Positions 43,190-51,895 of a stretch of 64,000 bases of DNA are shown piece after piece (positions within the stretch are counted from its first letter, which is position 1; each line of letters opens with the position of its first letter). Made by a program: the position numbers and the translations under genes. The notes beneath the pieces are model-generated. The model was given only the letters and a program-made list of their open reading frames with translations. It had not been told where the DNA came from and searched no databases. Source of the stretch: Kineosporia corallincola (GTDB lineage Bacteria; Actinomycetota; Actinomycetes; Actinomycetales; Kineosporiaceae); contig NZ_JAHBAY010000001.1 in NCBI RefSeq assembly GCF_018499875.1, positions 186,001 to 250,000 on the forward strand, read 5' to 3'.

Positions 43190-44044
43190 CTATGCAAGCC
43201 GGCTGTGTCGCCCGGCGGCCCGCCCGTCGCCGGGCACCGGTGCCGTCTCGACCGAGTCGACCCCGACCGGGTCGACCCCGGCCGGCATCGGCACCGCCCG
43301 GTAGGCCGCGCCGATGCGCCGCGACAGCTCGGCCCTGCGCTGCGCCGGGGTGCCGATGCGGCGGAACTCCTCGTAGAGCGGATGCGTGTCTCGGGTGACC
43401 CGCCAGGTGGCAGGGGTGTGGAACTGCACCTCGAAGGCGATGCCGGTGGCCGGGTCGGCCCAGGTGGTGTTGATGCCCCGGTAGCGCTGCGACCGCCAGG
43501 TGTCGTTGAGGCTCAGCCGGTGGTAGCCGCGCTGCTCGAACAGCGCCGTGACCCGGGCGACGCCCGCCGCGTAGGACTCGTCGGCCAGCACCATGGTGTA
43601 GCGCACGGCGTCTTCGGTGCGGTGCAGCAGCGCCGGCAGCGCCCGGCCGGTGTTCGCCTGCTGTGTGGCCAATTTGCGCCTGATCGACTCGCCGTCTTTC
43701 AGCCGGTGGGCCAGCCCGGTGAGCTCGGCCGACCCGGCCCGCGCCACCTCGCGCACGGCCGCCGTCAGGGTGGGCTCACCGGCCGCGGTGAGGGCCGAGA
43801 ACGCCTCGACCGCGGCGCTGGCTCGCGGGCTGAGCCGCAGGCCGTCCGGCCCGCGCCAGGCCTGGTGCCCGGGCGCGGACCGGGCGGTGCTGCGCCCGAT
43901 CAGCCGGGACCGGGCCGAAAGGCTCTGGGGATCAACGGCTTCGGGGAAGCGGGCAGGAACGGTGGACGCCTCGGCGGCGACGGGCCGGTGGTGACCGGCC
44001 GGACGGTGGAGCTCTTCGGTGTCGACGTGAAGCCGTGGGCTCAT
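43190..44044 (-). CDS. RelA/SpoT-like nucleotidyltransferase-fold protein (divergent, no HD domain)
   Basis: A 284-aa protein. Residues ~110-235 follow the alarmone-synthetase pattern. RLKDGESIRRKL (114-125) parallels the substrate-lysine helix with ESI-x-RKL; TEDAVRYTMVL (Asp145) sits where the Mg-binding D-x-x-G-x-R strand lies; QRYRGINTTW (188-190) parallels GYR-x-IH; FEVQFHTP (Glu205) parallels the catalytic EIQIRT; HPLYEEFR follows. No hydrolase, TGS or ACT domain is present, and residues 1-70 look disordered. It could be a small alarmone synthetase or a ppApp/RNA-modifying toxin-like enzyme. ATG at 44044. The neighbouring genes give no secretion or immunity context. Confidence 0.6.
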   Translation of the reverse strand: MSPRLHVDTEELHRPAGHHRPVAAEASTVPARFPEAVDPQSLSARSRLIGRSTARSAPGHQAWRGPDGLRLSPRASAAVEAFSALTAAGEPTLTAAVREVARAGSAELTGLAHRLKDGESIRRKLATQQANTGRALPALLHRTEDAVRYTMVLADESYAAGVARVTALFEQRGYHRLSLNDTWRSQRYRGINTTWADPATGIAFEVQFHTPATWRVTRDTHPLYEEFRRIGTPAQRRAELSRRIGAAYRAVPMPAGVDPVGVDSVETAPVPGDGRAAGRHSRLA

Positions 44045-44085
44045 GTCCTCAGACCGTAGAGCAGGCCACCGACAGTCTTGGAAAG

Positions 44086-44094
44086 TTATCCACA
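44086..44094 (+). promoter_or_regulatory. Perfect DnaA-box sequence
   Basis: TTATCCACA, identical to the DnaA-box consensus, lies in the 58-bp gap between the DinB gene and the RelA/SpoT-like gene, about 40 bases upstream of the latter's start. A single box; it could be chance or mark DnaA control. Confidence 0.35.
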
Positions 44095-44102
44095 GGCCGG
44101 TG

Positions 44103-44621
44103 TTACGGCGTGACGTCGTGCAGGTGATGCACCGGGTCGTGCAGGAAGTACCGGGCGAAACTGTCCACGGTGAAGCCGGCGCCGTCGCTGCGCCGCCCCG
44201 GCCGCGACCACTGCGCGTCGGTGACCGCCGCGAACCGGTGGGCGATGGCGTCGCCCGCCTCCAGCAGCTCACGCGAGACCAGCACCGGGTCCTGCTCCCA
44301 GTACCGCTCCAGCTGCGCGGTGTCGTCCTGGTCCCAGTTCGGGAAGAGCGGATCGTTCTCGGTCAGCATCATCACCAGCCGCCCGTCGAACACCCGGAAG
44401 GTGTCGCGCACGTGGCAGGCGTACTCCAGCGGTGACCAGACGCCCTCGGCCGGCCGCCGGCGCACGTGCGGCTGCACCAGCACCTCCAGCCAGGCGGCCA
44501 CGTTGGCCCGGATCAGCGACGGCAGCCGCCACATCGAGACCGATCCGGCTTCGTAACCGCACTCCGGGCAGGTGCGATCGAGTACCCAGGTCCAGTCCTT
44601 GGTGTCCTTCTGGATCGCCAT
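44103..44621 (-). CDS. DinB-superfamily protein
   Basis: A 172-aa four-helix-bundle protein of the DinB/YfiT type, which often bind metal and act as bacillithiol- or mycothiol-dependent transferases. Candidate metal ligands are His in LEYACHVRDTFRVFDG and the cluster FLHDPVHHLHD near the C-terminus. An N-terminal CPECG could be half a zinc site. ATG at 44621 (MAIQKDTKDWTW) is preferred over 44651. Transcribed toward the RelA/SpoT-like gene, 58 bp apart, so possibly co-transcribed. Confidence 0.88.
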   Translation of the reverse strand: MAIQKDTKDWTWVLDRTCPECGYEAGSVSMWRLPSLIRANVAAWLEVLVQPHVRRRPAEGVWSPLEYACHVRDTFRVFDGRLVMMLTENDPLFPNWDQDDTAQLERYWEQDPVLVSRELLEAGDAIAHRFAAVTDAQWSRPGRRSDGAGFTVDSFARYFLHDPVHHLHDVTP

Positions 44622-44713
44622 GGCCCCAAGATAGTGCGACCCGTTCGCCACAATCTTCCCCTACGTGCACTCCAAGGCCAGATATTTGCGGACGACGAAC
44701 TACCCTCGGCCGG

Positions 44714-45193
44714 ATGACCGTGACCGTCGGCCCGGCCGGCCCGCAGGACGTCCCCGAGATCTCCCGGCTGCTGCGTGACTACCTCACCGCCACCGAGACC
44801 GAGAAGGCCGCCCACGGCCTGGCCGTGCCCGGCCCGCTGCCCTCGCGCTACCAGCACGAGATCGACCGTCCGGAAGAGCTTCTCGCCGGCACCCTGCTGG
44901 CGCGCGACGGCAGAACGACGCTCGGCCTGGTGGTCCTGGAGGTCCAGCACGACCAGGCCGAGATCAGACGGCTCTGGGTGGATCCGGCGGCCCGGGGCAC
45001 CGGGGCCGGGCGGGCCCTGGTGCGGGCGGCCCTGGAGCGGGCCGGGGGCCGCCGCGTCAGTCTCACCGTGTGGGACTGGCGCAGCGCCCCGATCGCGCTC
45101 TACCGCTCGCTGGGATTCGTCGGGCAGGACTCGTGGGACGAGCGCGAGCGGTTGCTGTGCATGGCCTTTCAGCCCGACCAATCGACCAGGTAG
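44714..45193 (+). CDS. GNAT-family N-acetyltransferase
   Basis: A 159-aa acetyl-CoA-dependent transferase. Motif A is IRRLWVDPAARGTGAGRALVRAAL with the R-x-x-G-x-G/A acetyl-CoA loop; motif B ends in ALYRSLGFVGQD. Substrate unknown. The ATG at 44714 follows TACCCT (44701-44706) by seven bases, a leaderless arrangement. The 3' end overlaps the convergent allantoicase gene by 25 bp. Confidence 0.93.
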   Translation: MTVTVGPAGPQDVPEISRLLRDYLTATETEKAAHGLAVPGPLPSRYQHEIDRPEELLAGTLLARDGRTTLGLVVLEVQHDQAEIRRLWVDPAARGTGAGRALVRAALERAGGRRVSLTVWDWRSAPIALYRSLGFVGQDSWDERERLLCMAFQPDQSTR

Positions 45194-46314
45194 GCCCACA
45201 GGGCCGGCGGAACCGTCTCCAGCGAGCCGCGCGACGAGCGCAACCGGTCGGCGTCCTCGGAGGACAGGTCCGGCACCGCCAGGAGCAGCTCCTCCAGGTG
45301 CCCGTCCGGCAGCGCGGCCAGGTAGCGCAGGGTCAGTGCGGTCAGGGCGTCGCGGTGCAGCTCGCCGAACAGCCGCACCCGCGACATCCCGCCGTCCGGG
45401 TACACGTCCATCCGCACCTGGGTGAGCAGGTCGAACCCGATGCGTAGCTGGTGCACCGAGTCCGGCCGCAGGGGCTGCCGGGGCAGCACCTCCTGCCAGT
45501 TGTCCGGCTCGCCCAGCGGCGTGCCGCTCAGCCGCACCTCGCCGGGCGCGTTGCCGAGGAAGTGACTGGTGTCGATCACCGCGCGGCGCAGGTAGCCGGC
45601 CCCGGCCAGGGCGAACACCACCCAGTCGTTGCCGCCGTCGCGCCGCCGGGCGTTCTCCCAGCCGCCCTCGGTGGTGGCCGGGTCGCCGGGCTGGATCAGC
45701 TTGCCCGCCGAGGAGTAGAACATGTCCGAACAGCCCACCACCGCACCGCCGTTCGCCAGCGCGGCCAGGTCGATGGTGCCGGTCAGGTGGCGCGGGTCGG
45801 GCACCGCCTCGCCCAGCACGCGCAGCCGGGCCACGCCGCCGTCCGGGTGGATCGACAGCCGCACGTGGGTCCAGCGGCGGTCGCTGTTCACCTCGAAGGT
45901 GTTCGCGGTGTCACCCTTGAGCGGCACCTGGGGCAGGATCGTGGTCCAGGCGCTCTCCGGCAGGTCCTGCGCCACCGGGTAACCCTCGCTCGCCGTCGCC
46001 TCGATCGAGGCGAAAGGCGGGTAGTTGCCGCGGAAGTGAGCGGTGTCGACGACCACCGAGCGGACGATGCCGGGGATGCCCAGCCGCACGATCGCGAAGT
46101 CGTGGCCCGGCCGGTCCGCCGGGTCGCGCCGGCGGCGGGTCTCCCAGCCGTCGTAGATCTTCCCGTCCGGGCCGTAGGTGTGCACCTGGTAGGCGGAGGG
46201 CTCGGGACGGATCAGGTTGCGCCGGTCGGCGAACAGCTGGTCGTTCGCATACACCACCCGCCCGCCGACGTTGCTGCACGCGAGATCGGTCAGCCCGCCC
46301 AGTTGTTCGGCCAT
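45169..46314 (-). CDS. alc: Allantoicase
   Basis: Hydrolyses allantoate to ureidoglycolate and urea. 381 aa with the family's two homologous beta-jelly-roll repeats: first GRVVYANDQLFADRRNLIRP with DFAIVRLGIPGIVRSVVVDT and FRGNYPP, second VVGCSDMFYSSAGKLIQPG with DWVVFALAGAGYLRRAVIDT and FLGNAPG. The ATG at 46314 starts just before the conserved region. Last gene of the urate operon, following allB by 47 bases. No ureidoglycolate lyase or urease gene is in the window. Confidence 0.96.
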   Translation of the reverse strand: MAEQLGGLTDLACSNVGGRVVYANDQLFADRRNLIRPEPSAYQVHTYGPDGKIYDGWETRRRRDPADRPGHDFAIVRLGIPGIVRSVVVDTAHFRGNYPPFASIEATASEGYPVAQDLPESAWTTILPQVPLKGDTANTFEVNSDRRWTHVRLSIHPDGGVARLRVLGEAVPDPRHLTGTIDLAALANGGAVVGCSDMFYSSAGKLIQPGDPATTEGGWENARRRDGGNDWVVFALAGAGYLRRAVIDTSHFLGNAPGEVRLSGTPLGEPDNWQEVLPRQPLRPDSVHQLRIGFDLLTQVRMDVYPDGGMSRVRLFGELHRDALTALTLRYLAALPDGHLEELLLAVPDLSSEDADRLRSSRGSLETVPPALWAYLVDWSG

Positions 46315-46361
46315 GCCATTCACTCCCAAATCAATAGTGGACGACGAAACCCCCGGCTCGA

Positions 46362-47696
46362 TCACACGTCGCCCCTGCGCAGAAGCCTCCCACGCGGCGG
46401 CGCCGTCAGGTCGATCGGTTCCCCGCCCAGCCAGGTCTCACGCACGACCCCGGCCAGGGCCATTCCGTCGTACGGAGTAATCGGGTGCCGGTGCTCCAGA
46501 TCCGCCGCCGACACCACGGCCGCCTCGTCCGGCGCGAACAGGCACAGGTCGGCGTCGTAGCCCAGGGCGATCCGGCCCTTGCGGGTCAGCCCGGCCTGGT
46601 TGGCGGTGCGGGCGGACATCCACTCGGCCACGTCGGTCAGCGTGAACCCGTGCGTGCGGGCCTGGCTCCAGACCGCGCGCAGGCCGAGCTGGAGCGAGGA
46701 GATGCCGCCCCAGGCCACGCCGAAATCGCCGATGTCGAAACGCTTCAGCTCGGGCGTGGAGGGGGAGTGGTCGGTGACGATCGTGTCGATCACCCCGTCG
46801 CGCAGCCCCTGCCACAGCTGCTCGCGGTTGGACGACTCGCGGATCGGCGGGCAGCACTTGAACTGGGTGGCGCCGTCCGGGATCGCCTCGGAGGTGAAAC
46901 TCAGGTAGTGCGGGCAGGTCTCGACGGTGATCAGCACCCCGTCGCGTTTGGCCGAGGCCAGCATCGGCAGGGCGTCGGAGCTGGACAGGTGCAGGATGTG
47001 CACTCGCGCCCGGGTGTAGCGCGCGGCCTCGATCACCTCGGCGATCGCCATGTTCTCGGCGCCGCGCGGGCGGGAGGCCAGGAACCGGCGGTAGCGCTCG
47101 CCGTCGGCCGCCGGGGCCCGGTCGATCGCCTGCGAGTTCTCCGCGTGCACGATCATCAGGGCACCGAAGTCCTGCATCGTGCCCAGGTACTGCTCCAGCT
47201 CGGCCGACGAGAGCGGCTGGAACTCGTCCACACCGGAGTGCAGCAGGAAGCACTTGAACCCGAACACCCCGGCGTCGTGCAGCGGCCGCAGCTGCCCCAG
47301 GTTGCCCGGCACCGCGCCGCCCCAGAAACCGATGTCGACGAAAACCGCTCCGTCGGCCGCCTTTCGCTTGATCTCCAGCGCCTCCACGGTGGTGGTGGCC
47401 GGGATCGAGTTCAGCGGCATGTCGATCACCGTGGTGACCCCGCCGGCCGCCGCGGCCCGGGTGGCGGTGGCGAAGCCCTCCCACTCGGTGCGGCCCGGCT
47501 CGTTGATGTGCACGTGCGTGTCGACCAGGCCGGGCATCAGCACCACGTCGTCGCCGAGCTCGATCACCCGCTCCGCCCGCAGATCGGCGTCGAGCGGCTC
47601 GATCGCCACGATCGTGCCGTCTTTGACACCGATCGAGCGGGCCGACTCACCCACCACGGTGATCACCCGCGGTGCCTTGAAAACCGTGTCCAGCAT
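46362..47696 (-). CDS. allB: Allantoinase
   Basis: Opens allantoin to allantoate. A 444-aa amidohydrolase of the dihydroorotase group. Metal ligands DTHVHINEPG, the carboxylated lysine in FGFKCFLLHSG, HAENSQ and VHILHLSS (His) and DHSP (Asp) are all present. It lies between the DUF6986 gene (12 bases upstream) and alc in the urate operon, which separates it from hydantoinase and dihydroorotase. Confidence 0.96.
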   Translation of the reverse strand: MLDTVFKAPRVITVVGESARSIGVKDGTIVAIEPLDADLRAERVIELGDDVVLMPGLVDTHVHINEPGRTEWEGFATATRAAAAGGVTTVIDMPLNSIPATTTVEALEIKRKAADGAVFVDIGFWGGAVPGNLGQLRPLHDAGVFGFKCFLLHSGVDEFQPLSSAELEQYLGTMQDFGALMIVHAENSQAIDRAPAADGERYRRFLASRPRGAENMAIAEVIEAARYTRARVHILHLSSSDALPMLASAKRDGVLITVETCPHYLSFTSEAIPDGATQFKCCPPIRESSNREQLWQGLRDGVIDTIVTDHSPSTPELKRFDIGDFGVAWGGISSLQLGLRAVWSQARTHGFTLTDVAEWMSARTANQAGLTRKGRIALGYDADLCLFAPDEAAVVSAADLEHRHPITPYDGMALAGVVRETWLGGEPIDLTAPPRGRLLRRGDV

Positions 47697-47708
47697 CGCG
47701 AACTCCTG

Positions 47709-48947
47709 TCAGCGCTTGGCGAGGACCAGCAGGGCCGGACGGTCCAGCCCGGTGAGCGAGGCCACCTCGGCGTCGTCGCAGGCCCCGCACTCCACGGCAC
47801 GCAGCACCGCGTTCGCCAGGGCCTGGGCGGTGGCCGGCTCGTCCATCACGCCCGAGGCGGCCTTGTCGGTGTAGGCGCGCAACCGGGCGGCACTGGGCGC
47901 CAGCTGCGAACGGTAGAACACGTAGGTGGCCGCGAACCGGCTGACCAGATGCCCCGGGTGCAGGTCCCAGCCCTGGTAGAGCGCGCCTTCCAGGGCCCGG
48001 CGCACCAGCCGGGCGTGCAGCGTCCAGGCGCTCGCGACCTGGTCGGCGGTGCCGACCGGGATCACGTTGGTGGAGCCGTCGCTGACCCGCACACCGGTCT
48101 GCGCGGCGGCCAGCTGCATCACCGCCTTGGCGTGGTCGGCCAGCGGGTGCTCCAGCGACTGGTACCCGGCCACCACCCCGGCCGCGGCGCTGAAATCGTA
48201 GGTGCCGTAGTGCAGTCCCTCGCACCGGTCGGCCGCGGCGTGCACCAGGCGGGCCACCGCGGCGGTGCCGTCGGGCGCGTAGACGGCCTGCGGCACCTCG
48301 ATCTGGAGCTCCAGCCGCAGCGCCCCGTCGGCCAGCCCGAGCGCGGACTCCAGGTGCTCGAGCACCCGCACCCCGGCCTGGACCTCGGCCACGTGCGCCA
48401 CCTTCGGCAGCGTGACCACGAACCGCGCGGGCAGGCCGCCGTGCGAGACCGCCGACGAGAGCAGCAGTTCCAGCGTGCGCAGCCCGCGCCGGCGGGTGGA
48501 CGGCTGGAGGCCCTTGATCCGGGTGCCGGTCAGCAGCGGGGCCTCCGGCCGGCGGGCCAGCTCGGCCAGCGCCACCCCGGCCGCCGTGGCGGCGGCGTCT
48601 TCCTCGTCGGAAGGCCGCAGCCCGTAACCGTCCTCGAAGTCGATCCGCAGGTCTTCGATCGGCTGGGAGCCGAGTTTCGCGACCAGGCGCGGGTACACGT
48701 CGTCGAGCAGATCACCCGGCAGGCCGGTGGCCGTGGCCAGCGAGCCCGGCCCGGGGGCGTGCTCGGTCAGCAGTGCCAGTGCCGTCTCGCCCCACTGCGT
48801 GGCGGTGGCGGCGGTGAACTGGTCGGCGGGCACGTACACGGTGTGCACCGGCTGCCGGGTGGTCGCCTCGCCGGTGAACCGCGCGGCCTGCGCGTCGGCC
48901 GGGGCCAGCAGGGCGTCGATCTCGGACCAGAATGCGTCATCGAACAA
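47709..48947 (-). CDS. DUF6986 aldolase/citrate-lyase-like protein
   Basis: A 412-aa protein with a TIM-barrel pattern of the HpcH/citrate lyase/malate synthase superfamily: EDLRIDFEDGYG (acidic metal site), VVTLPKVAHVAEV, LRLELQIEVPQAV and YGTYDFSAAAG. I recall this family as DUF6986. It lies between uricase and allantoinase in the operon, so it should act in ureide catabolism. A role in glyoxylate or ureidoglycolate handling is a reasonable guess, since streptomycetes place a malate synthase in a similar position. Not experimentally defined as far as I know. Confidence 0.8.
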   Translation of the reverse strand: MFDDAFWSEIDALLAPADAQAARFTGEATTRQPVHTVYVPADQFTAATATQWGETALALLTEHAPGPGSLATATGLPGDLLDDVYPRLVAKLGSQPIEDLRIDFEDGYGLRPSDEEDAAATAAGVALAELARRPEAPLLTGTRIKGLQPSTRRRGLRTLELLLSSAVSHGGLPARFVVTLPKVAHVAEVQAGVRVLEHLESALGLADGALRLELQIEVPQAVYAPDGTAAVARLVHAAADRCEGLHYGTYDFSAAAGVVAGYQSLEHPLADHAKAVMQLAAAQTGVRVSDGSTNVIPVGTADQVASAWTLHARLVRRALEGALYQGWDLHPGHLVSRFAATYVFYRSQLAPSAARLRAYTDKAASGVMDEPATAQALANAVLRAVECGACDDAEVASLTGLDRPALLVLAKR

Positions 48948-48994
48948 GGGCGGGCCTTTCTGCGGTCTTCTCGTCGTGCGAAAGCTCTGCCGGA

Positions 48995-49876
48995 TCAGAC
49001 AAAACCCGGCACGAACTGCCAGGCCGGGCCGGCCGCGGGCGCACCCTCGCGCAGCACCTGGCCCTCGATCAGACCGTACGGCCGATCGCCCGCGAGGAAC
49101 ACCTCGTTCGGGTTGTCCAGCCCGAAAGGCTCCAGATCGACGAGGTAATGGTGTTTGTTCGGCATGGACAGGCGGATCTCGGCCACCTCGCCGAACTGCT
49201 CCAGCACGGCGCCGCCCATCGCGTACAGCGTCTGCTGGAGCGCGAGACTGTGCGTGCCGGCGAAGGTTTCGAGCAGCACGGCGCGGATCTTCGGGTAGAT
49301 CTCGCCCCAGGCCACATGGGTGGAGGAGTAGCGCCAGCGGGCCGTGACCGAGGTGGCCAGGATGCGGTCGGTGGTCTCCGGCAGCGTGGTGTACTCGTCG
49401 CGCGGGAAGCCGTGGAACTCCGAGCCGGTCGACTTCAGCACCACCAGGTCGGTGAGCCCGGCGATCACCCAGAGCTGGTCGCCGTCGCGGGTCACCGTGG
49501 TGGTGCGCCGCTCACCACCGGGCCGGCTGAAGGCGTGGTCGTGGTCATCGATGCGGGCCCAGGGCAGCTGCTCGATCTCGATCTGCGCGCCGCTGACCTG
49601 CGGCTGCGACTCGACGAAGTGCCCGGCCAGGCGGATCGCGAAGTCTTCCGGCTGCCCCACGCCGAACTTGCGGGCGAAGGCGTACACGGTGTTCTTCTGC
49701 GTGTCGGTGGCCAGCACCGCGGCGTTGTCGCCGGTGAGGTAGGTGGCGTCGAACGCGCCGCGCAGGTGGGTGCTGACGTTCAGGTCGGTGAGCACGTGCC
49801 GGGGCGTGGAACGATCCACGTGCACCAGCCGGACCTCGGCCTTGCCGTACTGGTTGGCGCCCAGAACGATGCCCAT
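48995..49876 (-). CDS. pucL: Factor-independent urate hydroxylase (uricase)
   Basis: Oxidises urate to 5-hydroxyisourate without a cofactor. 293 aa with two T-fold domains. Seen: GANQYGKAEVRLVHVDR, the catalytic-region YLTGDNAAVLATDTQKNTVYA (Thr), a conserved THVAWGEIYPKIR, and the C-terminal MPNKHHYLVDLEPFG. ATG at 49876 is chosen, eight bases after uraH. Second-domain residues are intact. Confidence 0.96.
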   Translation of the reverse strand: MGIVLGANQYGKAEVRLVHVDRSTPRHVLTDLNVSTHLRGAFDATYLTGDNAAVLATDTQKNTVYAFARKFGVGQPEDFAIRLAGHFVESQPQVSGAQIEIEQLPWARIDDHDHAFSRPGGERRTTTVTRDGDQLWVIAGLTDLVVLKSTGSEFHGFPRDEYTTLPETTDRILATSVTARWRYSSTHVAWGEIYPKIRAVLLETFAGTHSLALQQTLYAMGGAVLEQFGEVAEIRLSMPNKHHYLVDLEPFGLDNPNEVFLAGDRPYGLIEGQVLREGAPAAGPAWQFVPGFV

Positions 49877-49884
49877 GCGCTGCG

Positions 49885-50223
49885 TCAGCTCCCTCGGTAG
49901 GTCGAGTACGCGAAGGCCGAGAGAAGGAGCGGCACGTGGAAGTGCCCGTCGTCGTCCACAATTGAGAACGTGACGGCCACCTCCGGGTAGAAGCACTCCC
50001 GGCCCTGCTGTGCGAACCATTCTCCGGTTCCGAACGTCAGACGGAAGACGCCGGCCGTGACGATCACGTCACTACCCCAGTCGCGGATGCGACCGTCGGA
50101 ATCGGTGTGTGCCGTGGCCAGCGCGCTCCAGCCGGTGGCGGAGCGCTGCTCCAGCCCGACCAGCATCGCCGCGGCCGGGGTGCCGGTGCCGGAATCGAGC
50201 ACGTGGGTGGACAGCCCGGCCAT
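49885..50223 (-). CDS. uraH: 5-hydroxyisourate hydrolase (transthyretin-like)
   Basis: Hydrolyses 5-hydroxyisourate to OHCU. 112 aa; N-terminal LSTHVLDSGTGTPA (active-site His) and the diagnostic C-terminal YRGS are present. The start overlaps the uraD stop by one base (TGATG), and uricase follows within eight bases. Confidence 0.97.
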   Translation of the reverse strand: MAGLSTHVLDSGTGTPAAAMLVGLEQRSATGWSALATAHTDSDGRIRDWGSDVIVTAGVFRLTFGTGEWFAQQGRECFYPEVAVTFSIVDDDGHFHVPLLLSAFAYSTYRGS

Positions 50224-50774
50224 CAGGACGCCTCCTGCTCGGTGTGTGTCGGTTCGGTGTGCGTCAGCTCGTCGAGCCAGGCGCCCAGGCGCAGTTGCGC
50301 GATCTGGGCGAGCTGGTCGCGCACCACCCCGGCCTCGGTGACCGGATCGTTCCCGAGTCGCTCGGTGAGCGCAGCCAGGATCTGCTCACCGCTGCGGCCC
50401 GCCGCGCGGATCAGGAAGACCTGCCCGAACGTGTTCTCGTAGGCAATGTTTCCGGCACGTAACCGCTCGGCCAGAACGGCGTCGGCGGCGTTCACCCCGG
50501 ACTGCTCGGAACGGCTGTGGGCGGCGTCACGACCGGTGCCGGTGGGCCGCTCGCCGATGCGCGGATGCTGGGCGAGGGCCGCGGCCAGATCGTCGTCGTC
50601 GAGCACCGCGCCGAACCGGTAAGCCGTGGCCAGCAGGCTCTCCCGGTCCGGATAGGGCCGGCCGGCCAGCAGCGACCGCGCCCAGCCGGGAGCGTGCAGG
50701 CAGGTCAGCAGCCGGTCGGTGGCGGCTCCCGCGGGGAGCTCGTTGAACGTGTCGACGCCGGCTGGCTGGGGCAC
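50223..50774 (-). CDS. uraD: OHCU decarboxylase
   Basis: Decarboxylates OHCU to S-allantoin. 183 aa, with the catalytic HPRIGERP motif and the C-terminal-half FGQVFLIRAAGRS. The GTG at 50774 follows TAGGAG. The C-terminal tail (THTEPTHTEQEAS) carries a short duplication. It is 41 bases downstream of the secreted-protein gene and probably in the same transcript. Confidence 0.96.
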   Translation of the reverse strand: MPQPAGVDTFNELPAGAATDRLLTCLHAPGWARSLLAGRPYPDRESLLATAYRFGAVLDDDDLAAALAQHPRIGERPTGTGRDAAHSRSEQSGVNAADAVLAERLRAGNIAYENTFGQVFLIRAAGRSGEQILAALTERLGNDPVTEAGVVRDQLAQIAQLRLGAWLDELTHTEPTHTEQEAS

Positions 50775-50815
50775 CTGACTCCTAGCGGTCTAGATCCGAA
50801 TGCCCCTCACCATAC

Positions 50816-51895
50816 TCAACGGCGTCGCCGGCGAGAACGGCTCGGACGCAACAAGATCGCGATGCTCGACACGGCGACCAGGGCCACCAGCGCCGCGCCC
50901 GCGCCGACCAGCCACCGCAGACCGCCGTCGCCGCCGGCCAGATCACGCAGCTTCTCGGTTGCGGCAGCGGCACTTTCGGTGGAGGACGACGAGGAGGCGG
51001 TCGCACCCGGCGTCGTCCCCTGTTCATCCTCGGTGGCGACCGCGGGAAGCTTGACCCGCAGGATCGGGGAGTTCTCGCCCTCCGACCCGACCAGGGCGTA
51101 CGCGCCGTCGTCGACCACCGCGATCGACTCACCCTGCTCCTGGTCGGGCAGGGCCTTCGAGGCCAGCGTCTCCAGCTGCCCGCCGTCGGCCCGGTCCGGC
51201 CCGGCGATCACCGACAGGCTGCCGTATCCGCGCAGCACGATGTTCCCGTCGGGAGTGAACGCGCCGTCGGTCACCAGCCCGGCGCCGGTGCGGCCGACGT
51301 CGGTCATCTCCGTCAGCCGCGAGGTGCCCGTGGTCCGGCCCGGCCACAGGGCCTGGGGGACGGCGTACACCTCGGACCCGAACAGCGTCTTCGAGACCAC
51401 GTAGAGCCGGCCGGTGCGCGGGTCGGCCAGCAGGGTCTCCGCGTCGCGGGCCCCGCCCGGGTAGGTCAGGCGCAGCACCCGCTGCGGGGTGATCGTGGTG
51501 TCGGCCAGGGCCCGCGGCTCCGGCACGATCGCGATCCGCACCGAGTCGTGTTTCGCGTCGTTGTCGCCGATGTCGGCGATCGCCAGCAGCGCCGTGCCGT
51601 CCAGCTCGAACGAGGCGATGGCCTCCCAGTCCCGGGCGTCCTCACCGGCGATCGTCACGGTGGCGGCGGTCGAGCCGTCTCCCGCCAGCGCGTAGATCTG
51701 GTTCGGGTTGCCCGAGTCGTTGTGCGTCCAGAGCACGTCGTCGTGCAGCAGGCTGGGCGCCAGGCCGGAGCTCTCGGCGATCCGGTCGTCCTGGATCACC
51801 CGGTCGGTGCGGGTCTTCGCCTGCGCGGCGCCGTCGGTCAGCACCAGAGCCAGGGTGGTCAGGACGACGACGGCGACTCTCACAGCGACCCTCAC
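50816..51895 (-). CDS. Secreted, C-terminally anchored propeller-like protein
   Basis: A 359-aa exported protein: signal peptide (VAVVVLTTLALVLTDGAAQA, cut near residue 24), a repeat-rich extracytoplasmic domain (ESSGLAPSLLHDDVLWTHND, ARDWEAIASFEL, LLAIADIGDN, AETLLADPRTGRLYVVSK, IVLRGYGSLSV) suggestive of a beta-propeller, a Ser/Thr linker, a C-terminal helix (WLVGAGAALVALVAVSSIAIL) and an Arg-rich tail. No enzyme motif. The GTG start overlaps the methyltransferase stop (GTGA). A link to urate catabolism is not evident. Confidence 0.8.
   Translation of the reverse strand: MRVAVRVAVVVLTTLALVLTDGAAQAKTRTDRVIQDDRIAESSGLAPSLLHDDVLWTHNDSGNPNQIYALAGDGSTAATVTIAGEDARDWEAIASFELDGTALLAIADIGDNDAKHDSVRIAIVPEPRALADTTITPQRVLRLTYPGGARDAETLLADPRTGRLYVVSKTLFGSEVYAVPQALWPGRTTGTSRLTEMTDVGRTGAGLVTDGAFTPDGNIVLRGYGSLSVIAGPDRADGGQLETLASKALPDQEQGESIAVVDDGAYALVGSEGENSPILRVKLPAVATEDEQGTTPGATASSSSSTESAAAATEKLRDLAGGDGGLRWLVGAGAALVALVAVSSIAILLRPSRSRRRRR

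Noticed and set aside
46485..49148. 887-aa plus-strand open frame across allB, DUF6986 and uricase
   Set aside because: Spans three real genes on the other strand, has no recognisable domain, and has the mirror composition of GC-rich coding DNA.
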